64,000 bases of DNA from Flexivirga endophytica. Lineage in GTDB: Bacteria; Actinomycetota; Actinomycetes; Actinomycetales; Dermatophilaceae. The stretch lies in the NCBI RefSeq assembly GCF_014640635.1, contig NZ_BMHI01000007.1, positions 62,001-126,000 of the forward strand. The letters are read 5' to 3'. Shown here piece by piece: positions 1 through 7,745 of this stretch. The stretch's first letter is position 1. Every line of letters begins with the position of its first letter. Both the position numbers and the translations under genes were made by a program. The notes under the pieces were generated by a model. It had not been told where the DNA came from. It made no database searches and saw only the letters and a program-made list of their open reading frames with translations.

Positions 1-2
1 AA

Positions 3-230
3 CTCACCGCCCGCGAGCGCGAGATCGCCGAGCTGATCGCGCGCGAAGGTGTCAGCAACGCTGACCTCGCGGAGCAGTTGCACATCTCCGAGAAGACCGT
101 CAAGACGCACGTCGGCAACGTGCTGCGCAAGCTCGGGGTCGCCCAGCGCGCCGGGATCGAGCTGGTGCTGGGTCCGACCATGCTGCAGAGCACCTCGCGG
201 CACCGGTCGAAGCTGCCCGAGTCACCCTGA
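3..230 (+). CDS. LuxR-family regulator, C-terminal HTH end (partial)
   Basis: This is the 3' end of a gene that begins before the window. The frame is read from base 3 to the TGA at 228-230 and gives about 75 residues. It starts in the LuxR/GerE helix-turn-helix: LTAREREIAELIAREG, then the recognition segment ISEKTVKTHVGNVLRKLGV, followed by a short tail. The receiver or sensor domain is off the window, so it could be a NarL-type response regulator or another LuxR protein. The role is DNA binding. A strong hairpin with a T-run follows at 370-409. Confidence 0.9.
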   Translation, partial: LTAREREIAELIAREGVSNADLAEQLHISEKTVKTHVGNVLRKLGVAQRAGIELVLGPTMLQSTSRHRSKLPESP

Positions 231-369
231 CGGCAGCGGCTCTAGGCCTAGGGCCTAGTACCCGCCCCGTGAAAGTTCAGCCCGAGTCGCATAGCTGTCA
301 TCGCGTCGTTTCGCCATCATGGAACAAGATCGTTCGCGCGAGGGGGACGCGAACGGCGGTCCAGGGGAG

Positions 370-409
370 AGATCGCCGGCACATTCGGGGATGTGCCGGC
401 GATCTTTTA
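370..409 (+). terminator. Intrinsic terminator after the LuxR gene
   Basis: A perfect 15-bp stem (370-384 with 391-405) encloses the 6-nt loop TCGGGG. The sequence TTTTAT follows on the + strand, so it mainly fits the LuxR gene upstream. The converging PHP gene ends at 416 and may use the same hairpin, but there is no T-run on its strand. Confidence 0.8.
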
Positions 410-415
410 TGTCCC

Positions 416-1264
416 CTATGGGCGCAGCGGGCCGCTGCCGGACGTCGCCTGCGCGGCGAGCGCCTCCAGCACCTCCGGCGACGTGGTGTTCTCGCCGAGC
501 TGGTTCTCCTTGCCGGTGCCGTGGTAGTCGCTCGACCCGGTGACCAGCAGGCCGAGCCGCTCGGCCAGCTTCAGGCCCTGCCCGATCGCCTCCGCGGTGT
601 GGTCCCGGTGATGGACCTCCAGGCCGGCGAGACCGGCGTCCGCCATACCCTCGATCACGTCGACGTCGACCGTGCGCCCACGCGCGGCTGCGAAGGGGTG
701 CGCCATCACCGGCACTCCCCCGGCCGCGCGCACCAGCCGGGTCGCGAACGCAGGGTCGGGCGCGTAGTGCGACACGTGATACTTCGAGCCCGAGGCGAGG
801 TATGACGCGAAGGCCTCGTCCCGGGACGCGACGACGCCCGCGGCGACCAACGCGTCCGCGATGTGCGGGCGCCCGATGGTGGTGTCCGCCCCGAACTGCT
901 CCTGCACCTGGGCCCACCGCAATCCGGTGTCCGGCGCGAGCCGCTCGACCATCCGCTGCGCCCGGGTCCGGCGGGAGGAGCGAGCTCGCTCCAGCTCCCC
1001 CAGCAGCGGCGCGTCCAGCGGGTCTATGAAGTAGCCGAGCAGGTGGATGCTGATGCCGTCATACGCACAGGAGATCTCGATGCCGGGCACCAGGGTGACG
1101 CCGGTCTCGGCGATCGCGCGCGCCGCCTGCCCCCAGCCGCGCGTGGTGTCGTGATCGGTCAGCGCAATCACGTCGAGCCCGGCCTTCGCTGCCGATCGCA
1201 TGACGTCGGCGGGGCTCTCGGTGCCGTCGCTCTGGGTGGAATGGGTATGCAGGTCGATGCGCAC
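416..1264 (-). CDS. PHP domain metal-dependent phosphoesterase
   Basis: The protein has 282 residues and begins with the PHP metal-site motif MRIDLHTHSTQSDG. Further metal ligands are visible in ALTDHDT, PGIEIS, MAHPF and the C-terminal GSSDYHG. Length and motif order fit the YciV/TrpH-type PHP family, members of which are 3',5'-nucleoside bisphosphate phosphatases or 5'-3' exoribonucleases (RNase AM). The sequence supports a metal-dependent phosphoesterase in the cytosol, but the substrate is inferred. It stands alone on the minus strand, convergent with the LuxR gene and divergent from the membrane protein at 1365. Confidence 0.88.
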   Translation of the reverse strand: MRIDLHTHSTQSDGTESPADVMRSAAKAGLDVIALTDHDTTRGWGQAARAIAETGVTLVPGIEISCAYDGISIHLLGYFIDPLDAPLLGELERARSSRRTRAQRMVERLAPDTGLRWAQVQEQFGADTTIGRPHIADALVAAGVVASRDEAFASYLASGSKYHVSHYAPDPAFATRLVRAAGGVPVMAHPFAAARGRTVDVDVIEGMADAGLAGLEVHHRDHTAEAIGQGLKLAERLGLLVTGSSDYHGTGKENQLGENTTSPEVLEALAAQATSGSGPLRP

Positions 1265-1364
1265 GCGCTGACTGTAGCCCGCCGGTGATCAGGCGACCCG
1301 CGGCGCGGTGCCGTATCGACCGATACGTGTCACGCGAGCGGCCCCCGGCTGACAAGCTGGGACC

Positions 1365-1865
1365 ATGTCCGCCCCCACCAGGCCTCGGCTGTCCGCGTTG
1401 CGCCCGAAGCCGGTCGTCAACGCCATCCGGCTGATGTATGCCGGGGTCGTTCTCGCGCTCATCGGGGTGCTGGTCAACGCGCTGTCACGCGGATCCATCG
1501 CCCGCGCGCTGGAGCGCACCAACGACGGCCGCTCGCCCGGGGACCGACTGTCCGCCGACGACCTGCAGCACGCGGCCGATCTGACCTACACCGCGTTCCT
1601 CGCCATGTCGATCGCAGCGACCGTGGTCTGGCTGGTAATGGCGGTCGCGAACAGCCGCGGCCTGGGATGGGCCCGGATCGTCTCGACGGTGCTGGTGGTC
1701 CTGAACCTCCTGCTCACCATCGGTATGGCGACCCGCGGCACCGCCGCCACGGCGATCGCCGAGGTGCCCACCCTGCTCGTCGGCGCTGCCGCCGTCTGGC
1801 TGTTGTGGCAGCCGGCCAGCACGACCTTCTTCGAGCGCTGCGCCGGCCTGCGGCATCCCGCCTGA
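1365..1865 (+). CDS. Small four-helix membrane protein, unknown function
   Basis: The protein has 166 residues. Four hydrophobic segments are visible, near residues 18-40, 76-97, 105-122 and 128-147. A polar stretch after the first helix contains RTNDGRSPGDRLSADDLQHA. The ATG is preceded by a GGGA. I do not recognise a named family. The layout resembles the small actinobacterial membrane proteins of unknown role that are common in this group. The gene is monocistronic, about 100 bp upstream of the acyltransferase at 1971. Confidence 0.75.
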   Translation: MSAPTRPRLSALRPKPVVNAIRLMYAGVVLALIGVLVNALSRGSIARALERTNDGRSPGDRLSADDLQHAADLTYTAFLAMSIAATVVWLVMAVANSRGLGWARIVSTVLVVLNLLLTIGMATRGTAATAIAEVPTLLVGAAAVWLLWQPASTTFFERCAGLRHPA

Positions 1866-1970
1866 TCTGCCCTGCCGAAGTCGGACCGCGGCTGCCCGTC
1901 GGTGCCTGACTGCACTGCTACGTTTACACCCTGAGATTTCCCTGGCAACCCCTCGCAACAGGTTTGGTAG

Positions 1971-2804
1971 ATGTCCGACGAAGTCACCCTGGCGCCATAC
2001 ACCGATGAGAGCGGCAACCGCATCGAGTTCACCGGCGCACCCTCCAACAACATCAAGTTCAGATTTCGCGGCAGCAACAACGTCGCGCGTGTCCACGCCG
2101 ATGCTCGGGCGTCCAACCTGCGCATCGACTTCAACGGCAGCAACGGCACGTTCGTGCTCGGCTCCAACCACCACAAGCGCGGCTTCTCCGGCGGTGTGCG
2201 GGTGGGGCAGGACGCCGAAGTGATCATCGGAAACGAGGTGTCATCGACCTCCGGTGTGGTGATCTCCGCGGTCGAAGGCGTCTCGGTCACGATCGGCGAC
2301 GATGTGATGTTCGCCAGCCGCAACGAGGTCCGCGCCGACGACGGGCATCCGATCTTCGACGTGCACACCGGGAAACGGGTCAACACCGCGCGTTCGGTGC
2401 GGATCGGCGACCACTGCTGGATAGGCGCCGGCGCGGTCGTGCTGGCCGGCGTGAAGATCGGCCAGGGCTCGGTCATCGGCCTCGGCAGCATCGTCACCCG
2501 GGACGTTCCGAACAACGCCGTCGCGGTGGGTTCGCCGGCGAAGGTCGTCCGGAAGGACATCGCCTGGGAACGCCCGCACCTGGGCCTGACCCCGCCCTTC
2601 TACAAGCCGGACGCGTCGACGGTGAAACAGTCGCCGTACTGGCACCTCACCGCCGCCGACGGCGAGATTCCGGCCCCCGCACCGGCCGCAGCCACCGAGG
2701 CTTCCGTACGCCCGGCGCCGCGCGCCGCACGGGCGGTCTCGGATCGTGCTCGTCGAGCCGCACGGCGAGGCCGCACCGTGTGGCGCAGGCGCCGCTCCCG
2801 CTAG
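1971..2804 (+). CDS. Left-handed beta-helix (hexapeptide) acyltransferase
   Basis: The protein has 277 residues. The middle is a ladder of imperfect hexapeptide repeats ([LIV]-G-x4), for example VRVGQDAEVIIGNEV, VTIGDDVMF, RIGDHCWIGAGAVVLAG and GQGSVIGLGSIVTRD, ending in the cap AVGSPAKVVRKD. This is typical of CysE/NodL/WbbJ-type O-acetyltransferases acting with acetyl-CoA on sugars. The motif HPIFDVHTG sits where these enzymes usually carry the catalytic His. The last 55 residues are Ala/Pro/Arg-rich and very basic. Its position, convergent with the envelope-polymer exporter genes, suggests a polysaccharide or teichoic-acid O-acetyltransferase; the acceptor is not known. Confidence 0.85.
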   Translation: MSDEVTLAPYTDESGNRIEFTGAPSNNIKFRFRGSNNVARVHADARASNLRIDFNGSNGTFVLGSNHHKRGFSGGVRVGQDAEVIIGNEVSSTSGVVISAVEGVSVTIGDDVMFASRNEVRADDGHPIFDVHTGKRVNTARSVRIGDHCWIGAGAVVLAGVKIGQGSVIGLGSIVTRDVPNNAVAVGSPAKVVRKDIAWERPHLGLTPPFYKPDASTVKQSPYWHLTAADGEIPAPAPAAATEASVRPAPRAARAVSDRARRAARRGRTVWRRRRSR

Positions 2805-2838
2805 ACGTTCGCAGTCGGGGTCGCTCGCGCGGGTGGCG

Positions 2839-3690
2839 CTAGCCGACGGCCCGGACGTTGGCAGCCTTGTTCTTGGCCTTCTCCTCGGCCTCACGCCGCT
2901 GGTCGGCGCGATGCCGGGCGGCCTTCTCGGGGTCGTGCCGCTCCTCGTAGGCGTTCAGCACCTCGTCGGTGGGGCCGTCCATCACGATCTCGCCCTTCTC
3001 GAGCCAGATCGCGCGGTTGCAGGTCTTGCGCACGACGCCGAGGCTGTGGCTGACCAGGAAGACCGTGCCGGCCTCCTTGCGCAGTTCCTGGATCCGCTTC
3101 TCGCTGCGCCGACGGAACTCCGCGTCACCGGTGGCGAGCGCCTCGTCGATCAGCAGGATGTCGTGCGACTTGCTCGACGCGATGGCGAAGCGCAGGCGTG
3201 CGCCCATACCGCTGGAGTAGGCGTTCATCGGCAACGAGACGAACTCGCCGATGCCGGCGAATTCGCAGATGTCGTCGTATTTCGACGCGACTTCCTCGGG
3301 CGTCATACCCATGGCCAGTCCGCCGAGGGTGATGTTGCGTTCGCCGCTCATGGTCGAGATGAGCGCGGCGTTGACGCCGAGCAGGGCGGGCTCGCCCCTG
3401 GTGTAGATCGCGCCGGAAGCGGGGGTGAGCAGGCCGGCGATGCCGCGCAGCAGCGTGGACTTGCCGGAACCGTTGGGGCCGATCAGGCCGATGGCGTCGC
3501 CCTCCCAGGCGGCGAAGCTGACGCCGCGGACGGCGCGCACCTCCCGCAAACCCGGGCTCGACGAGCGGGTGACCGTGCGAGCGAGCGCGAGTGCGCCGCC
3601 ACGGTTGGCGTACCTGCCGGCGATCTTGTAGGTCAGGTGGACGTCATCGGCGATGACGGTGGGTACCGGTTCTGCGCTGGGATCAGTCAC
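2839..3690 (-). CDS. ABC exporter ATPase, Wzt/TagH type
   Basis: This is the ATP-binding subunit of an ABC-2 exporter for an undecaprenol-linked polymer. It shows Walker A GLIGPNGSGKST, the variant signature YSSGMGARLRF and Walker B DILLIDEALATGD, as in Wzt, TagH and RfbB proteins. The start is taken as the GTG at 3690, which overlaps the permease stop (GTGACTGA, 8 bp). A longer frame to 3750 would run through the permease end and is unlikely. At 283 residues it has no C-terminal sugar-binding domain, only a charged tail of about 35 residues. It pairs with the permease upstream and probably exports teichoic acid or a similar polymer. Confidence 0.9.
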   Translation of the reverse strand: MTDPSAEPVPTVIADDVHLTYKIAGRYANRGGALALARTVTRSSSPGLREVRAVRGVSFAAWEGDAIGLIGPNGSGKSTLLRGIAGLLTPASGAIYTRGEPALLGVNAALISTMSGERNITLGGLAMGMTPEEVASKYDDICEFAGIGEFVSLPMNAYSSGMGARLRFAIASSKSHDILLIDEALATGDAEFRRRSEKRIQELRKEAGTVFLVSHSLGVVRKTCNRAIWLEKGEIVMDGPTDEVLNAYEERHDPEKAARHRADQRREAEEKAKNKAANVRAVG

Positions 3691-4588
3691 GGCCGTAGGA
3701 CTCCTCTGCCTTCCAGAAGAACACATATCCAACCACCAGGACACCGACACCCCATGCCAGGGCCTGCAGCCACTGACTCAGCGACGCGCTCTGCCCCGAC
3801 TCGAGGAACGCGCTGCGGTAGAGATCGACGTAGATCGTCGCCGGGTTGGCCTCCATGAACTCTCGGACGTGCGGCTTGTCCTTGGTGAGCTCGGGGATGC
3901 TGAACATGATGCCGGAGGCGTAGAACCACACCCGCAATGCGAACGGCAGCATCTGCGACACATCGGGGATCTTGGTGCCGATCCGCGCGAAGATGAATGC
4001 CAGCCCGGCGCAGAACATGATCTGCATCGCGAGCGCCGGGAGGACCTCGAGCCATTGCAATCGCACCGGCTCACCGGTGAACAGGACGATCGGCACCAAT
4101 ACGACGAGTGACGCCAACAGGTGCTGCAGGGCGATCGAGGTCGAGGAGACCGGGAACACCGCGCGTGGGAACCGCAGGGTGCGCGCCAGCGACTGGTGCG
4201 ACTGCAACGACCGGGCGCCGCTGGTCACCGAGCCCTGGATGAACTGGAAGACGAACACGCCGATGACCAGGAAGGCGAGGTAGTTGGGCACCCCCTTGCG
4301 AGTGCCGATCAACAGGCCGAAGATCAGGTAGTAGACGGCGGCGTTCAACAGCGGCGTCAGGACCTGCCACGCCTGCCCCAGGAAACTGCGGGCATAACCG
4401 GACGCGTTGGTCGCCTTGGAGAACTCCAGGACGAAGTGCCGCCTGGTCCACAACTCACGCGTGTATTCCGTCAAAGGCGCGCGGGCTCCGGCCCGTTTGA
4501 GGCCGAAACGATCGACCAGCTCTCGCACCTCCTTCGGGGACGGCTGGCCGTTCCCCGGTGAGGTTTTCGATGTCTGCGCCTGTGTCAC
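3683..4588 (-). CDS. ABC-2 exporter permease, Wzm/TagG type
   Basis: This is the membrane subunit of the polymer exporter. The N-terminal 60 residues are soluble and include LTEYTRELWTRRHFVLEF, followed by KATNASGYARSFLGQAWQVL. Six hydrophobic segments follow, as in ABC2_membrane (Wzm/TagG/RfbA) proteins. The open frame extends far upstream, but homology-like sequence begins near VTQAQTSK, so the GTG at 4588 is chosen, giving 301 residues. No good ribosome site is seen there, so the start is uncertain. It overlaps the ATPase gene by 8 bp, indicating translational coupling and a two-subunit complex. Confidence 0.88.
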   Translation of the reverse strand: MTQAQTSKTSPGNGQPSPKEVRELVDRFGLKRAGARAPLTEYTRELWTRRHFVLEFSKATNASGYARSFLGQAWQVLTPLLNAAVYYLIFGLLIGTRKGVPNYLAFLVIGVFVFQFIQGSVTSGARSLQSHQSLARTLRFPRAVFPVSSTSIALQHLLASLVVLVPIVLFTGEPVRLQWLEVLPALAMQIMFCAGLAFIFARIGTKIPDVSQMLPFALRVWFYASGIMFSIPELTKDKPHVREFMEANPATIYVDLYRSAFLESGQSASLSQWLQALAWGVGVLVVGYVFFWKAEESYGRD

Positions 4589-4873
4589 GACGTGAAACGA
4601 TACGGCATCTGCGACACCGCTCCGCACCGTCACACTCGCAACCCGCCGATCAGAATCCGGCGCTCGAGTCCGCTCTCGAAGCGCCGTCATCGGGCGGCAC
4701 GAGCCGCCGTCGACCTGCCCCACACCCCGACCTGAGGTTCCTGAGAGCCACCTTCGGGCTTCCTGAATGGCGCACTCGACTTCGGCTTCTATCGTGTGCG
4801 CGATCCGAGGGCCTGACGCACGGTCGGGCCCTCCTTGCTGGCATGGGTCGTCCTGCGTCTCCAGGGCACCCGT
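4589..4873. other. Divergent intergenic region between exporter and UPF0182 unit
   Basis: These 285 bases lie between the minus-strand exporter operon and the plus-strand leader/UPF0182 unit. They should carry promoters for both. No clear -10/-35 pair, operator or RNA gene could be recognised. Long open frames that cross it on both strands have no recognisable protein content. Confidence 0.5.
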
Positions 4874-4884
4874 AGGAGGCCTCC

Positions 4885-4938
4885 ATGCGACGAACACGGC
4901 ATACCGCCACCCGATCCCGCGGCGGTGCGCGCCGATGA
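4885..4938 (+). CDS. 17-codon Arg-rich leader ORF coupled to the UPF0182 gene
   Basis: A short ORF encodes MRRTRHTATRSRGGARR. An ideal Shine-Dalgarno AGGAGG lies at 4874-4879, five bases before the ATG. Its TGA (4936-4938) overlaps the ATG of the UPF0182 gene (4935-4937) as ATGA. The UPF0182 start has no ribosome site of its own in the preceding bases. Seven of 17 residues are Arg, and three of those codons are CGA, a codon usually rare in such genomes. This is seen directly; the inference is that ribosomes load on the leader and re-initiate on the long gene. Whether the peptide senses arginine or charge is open. Confidence 0.65.
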   Translation: MRRTRHTATRSRGGARR

Positions 4939-7682
4939 GCCTGCTGCGTATGGCGCCCGCTCGGTCGACCGAGGAACAGCGGCGCGTGAGGCTCGGCGGC
5001 GCCCTGCGCCGATGGGCGCTGCGGCTGGCGATCGCCGTCGCGGTGATCGCCGTCGTCATCGAGCTCGGCAAGGTCGCGGTGCGGATCAGCACGAGCTACC
5101 TGTGGTTCGACTCGGTCGACGCCGGGTCGGTCTATTCCAAGGAGATCTGGTCGAAGGTGCTGCTGTTCAGCGTCTTCGGCATCCTCGCCGCGGCCATCGG
5201 CGGTGTGGCGTTCTGGACACTGCGCCGGGCACGGCCGCGGCTGGCGATCGACGAGGAGGACGACGTCTTCCGGGCCGGCTTCCGGCGCCACGAGGCTCGC
5301 GTGAGGTGGTTGCTGCTGGGGCTGGCCGTTGTGGTGCCGGGTGTGCGGATCGGCGAGCGCGCCGCCGCGCAGTGGCAGACCTATCTGTTGTGGAGCCACG
5401 CGTCCTCGTGGCACCGGACGGATCCGCTCTTCCACAAGGACATCTCGTTCTTCGTCGAGGTCTATCCGTTCCACGTCGCCGTGGTCTCGCTCCTGTCGAC
5501 CGCAGTCGAGTACGGCCTGATCATCGCCGTCCTGGCCGGCTATTGGTATGGCGCCTGGCGACTGCGCGGCGGTCACCAGAAGGTCACCCGGCCGTTCGTC
5601 GTCACGCTGTCGTTGCTCGCGGCGGCATACGTCCTGCTGAAGGCGGTCGGTTACTGGCTGGCGCGCTACGCGGTCACCACCTCCGGTCAGGGCCCGGTGA
5701 CCGGGGCGGGTTACACCGCGGTGCACGCACTGCTGCCGAGCAAGGACACCATGGTGGTCATCGCTGTCCTCGGCGCCGCGGCGCTGGTGGTCAACGGGCT
5801 GGCCGTCGGCCGCGCCCGGATGCTGGCCGGCTCCCTCGCGGCGCTGGTCGTCGCCGCGCTGGTGGTCGGCATCGGCTGGCCCAAGCTGGTCTACCGGCTC
5901 CGCGAGGCGCCGAGCGCCGCTCAGGTGGACCTACCGGAGATCGCCCAGAACCAGCGGGCGACCCGGACGGCGTTCGGCCTGGACGGGAACGTCAAGACCG
6001 TGGCGTACAACCCCTCGAACACCGCCGACAGCAACACTCTGACCAGGCTGGCGAACAGGACCGCGCAGATCCCGGTCATCGACCCGAACAAGATGTCGCC
6101 GACGTTCACCGTCAAACAGCAACTCCAGCCCTACTACCAGTTCAAGTCGACCCTGGACGTCGGCCACTACGATCTGCCCGGCGCGAAAGGACAGGACGTC
6201 GCGCTGGCGGCCCGTGAGCTGAGCCTCTCCGGCATACCCAGCAGCACCTGGGTCAACTCGCACCTCGTCTACACCCACGGGTATGGCGTCGTGGCCGCAC
6301 CGGTGTCATCGGTCAATGCCGACACGGAGAGCCCGAACTTCCTCGACGGCGGGATGCCGGCATCCCAGGAGATCCCGATCAACCGGCCGCAGGTCTACTT
6401 CGGGCAAGGGTTCCCCGCGAACTCCTACTCGATCGTGGGGCAGCCGGCCGGCAGCCACCAGAACCTCGAGTTCGATCACCCGGCACCCAAGGGATCGTCG
6501 GACTCGGCGCACACGACATACCAGGGTGACGGGGGCATCCCGATCGGCTCCACGCTGCGCCGGATGCTGTTCGCTGCCCAATTGAAGAGTCCGAGCATCC
6601 TGTTCAGCTCCGAACTGAACAAAGCATCACAGCTGCTCGAGGTGCGCAGTCCGCGTGCCCGGGTCGCGAAGGTCGCTCCCTGGCTGACCCTCGACGGTGA
6701 TGTCTACCCCGCCGTGGTCGACGGCAAGATCGACTGGGTCGTCGACGGCTACACGACGTCCAACCGGTATCCCGACGCCCAGCGGATCAACCTGCACAGC
6801 GCGACGAACACCACCCTGACGCAGAACGGCTCGTCGGTGTCGCAGGCGAGCGCCGGGGTCAACTACATGCACAACTCGGTCAAGGCCGTCGTCGACGCCT
6901 ACACCGGCAAGGTCACGCTCTACGCGTGGAACCAGAAGCAGCAGCCCGACCCGCTGCTGACGGCCTGGGAGTCGGTCTTCCCCGGACTGGTCAAGCCACA
7001 GTCGAGCATCTCATCCGCACTACTGCCGCAGCTGCGCTACCCGACCGACCTGTTCAACGTGCAGCGCACCCTGCTGGCGAAGTATCACGTCAACGGCGCG
7101 GCGAACTTCTACAGCGGCAACGACTTCTGGACCGTTCCGACGGACCCGACGGTGGCCGCCGCCAACACGATCAACTCCAGCGGCGCGTCGACACCCGCGG
7201 CCACGCCCAACCAGCCGTCGCAGTACATGTCGCTGTCCGCGGACGGCTACGGCCACCAGCGGTATGCGTTGTCCAGCCCGATGGTCACCTACAACGGACG
7301 CGACCTCGCGGCGTTCGTGTCCGTCGATGCGCAGCCCGGTCCCGACTACGGGAAGTTCACCGTGCTGTCGTTCCCGTCCGAGGGTGGCGGCGAGTCCCCG
7401 TCGCAGGTGCAGAACGACATCGAGTCCGACACGACGATCACCGAGGCACTGACCCTGCAGCGCGGCGGCCAGTCGAAGGTCGTGCTGGGTTCGCTCGAGG
7501 CGATTCCGGTGGCCGGTCGGCTGTTGTATGTCGAGCCCGTCTACACGCAGTCGACCGGTAGCCAGTCGTTCCCGATCCTGCGACACGTCATCGCGTTGTA
7601 CGGCAACGGTGCACCGTCCTTCGACAACGGTCTCCAGGGTGCGGTGCAGGCAGCGACGAAGTCCGCCGCCAGCCGGCACTGA
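4935..7682 (+). CDS. UPF0182 family large membrane protein
   Basis: The protein has 915 residues from the ATG at 4935. The N-terminal third carries about seven transmembrane segments (first near residues 28-50, then around 66-90, 118-138, 165-190 and on to about 320). The remainder is a large, probably extracytoplasmic domain starting near LPEIAQNQRATRTAFGLD. This arrangement and length match UPF0182, a conserved actinobacterial and cyanobacterial family of unknown function. Late repeats of polar, Ser/Thr-rich sequence resemble other members. It is preceded by an overlapping leader ORF and followed by a perfect 17-bp terminator. Its place inside an envelope-polymer block may or may not be functional. 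Confidence 0.92.
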   Translation: MSLLRMAPARSTEEQRRVRLGGALRRWALRLAIAVAVIAVVIELGKVAVRISTSYLWFDSVDAGSVYSKEIWSKVLLFSVFGILAAAIGGVAFWTLRRARPRLAIDEEDDVFRAGFRRHEARVRWLLLGLAVVVPGVRIGERAAAQWQTYLLWSHASSWHRTDPLFHKDISFFVEVYPFHVAVVSLLSTAVEYGLIIAVLAGYWYGAWRLRGGHQKVTRPFVVTLSLLAAAYVLLKAVGYWLARYAVTTSGQGPVTGAGYTAVHALLPSKDTMVVIAVLGAAALVVNGLAVGRARMLAGSLAALVVAALVVGIGWPKLVYRLREAPSAAQVDLPEIAQNQRATRTAFGLDGNVKTVAYNPSNTADSNTLTRLANRTAQIPVIDPNKMSPTFTVKQQLQPYYQFKSTLDVGHYDLPGAKGQDVALAARELSLSGIPSSTWVNSHLVYTHGYGVVAAPVSSVNADTESPNFLDGGMPASQEIPINRPQVYFGQGFPANSYSIVGQPAGSHQNLEFDHPAPKGSSDSAHTTYQGDGGIPIGSTLRRMLFAAQLKSPSILFSSELNKASQLLEVRSPRARVAKVAPWLTLDGDVYPAVVDGKIDWVVDGYTTSNRYPDAQRINLHSATNTTLTQNGSSVSQASAGVNYMHNSVKAVVDAYTGKVTLYAWNQKQQPDPLLTAWESVFPGLVKPQSSISSALLPQLRYPTDLFNVQRTLLAKYHVNGAANFYSGNDFWTVPTDPTVAAANTINSSGASTPAATPNQPSQYMSLSADGYGHQRYALSSPMVTYNGRDLAAFVSVDAQPGPDYGKFTVLSFPSEGGGESPSQVQNDIESDTTITEALTLQRGGQSKVVLGSLEAIPVAGRLLYVEPVYTQSTGSQSFPILRHVIALYGNGAPSFDNGLQGAVQAATKSAASRH

Positions 7683-7691
7683 CGAACCAGA

Positions 7692-7731
7692 GGTGCCACG
7701 GCCCCGGCGGGACAGCCGGGGCCGTGGCACC
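7692..7731. terminator. Bidirectional hairpin terminator
   Basis: A perfect 17-bp stem (7692-7708 with 7715-7731) with the 6-nt loop GGGACA is followed by TTGT. It lies between the convergent UPF0182 gene and the acyltransferase gene and can serve both. Confidence 0.8.
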
Positions 7732-7745
7732 TTGTCGTCTCCGGC

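Noticed and set aside
3691-3750. Longer start for the Wzt-like ATPase
   Set aside because: It would overlap the permease by 68 bases; the GTGACTGA overlap at 3690 is the usual operon joint.
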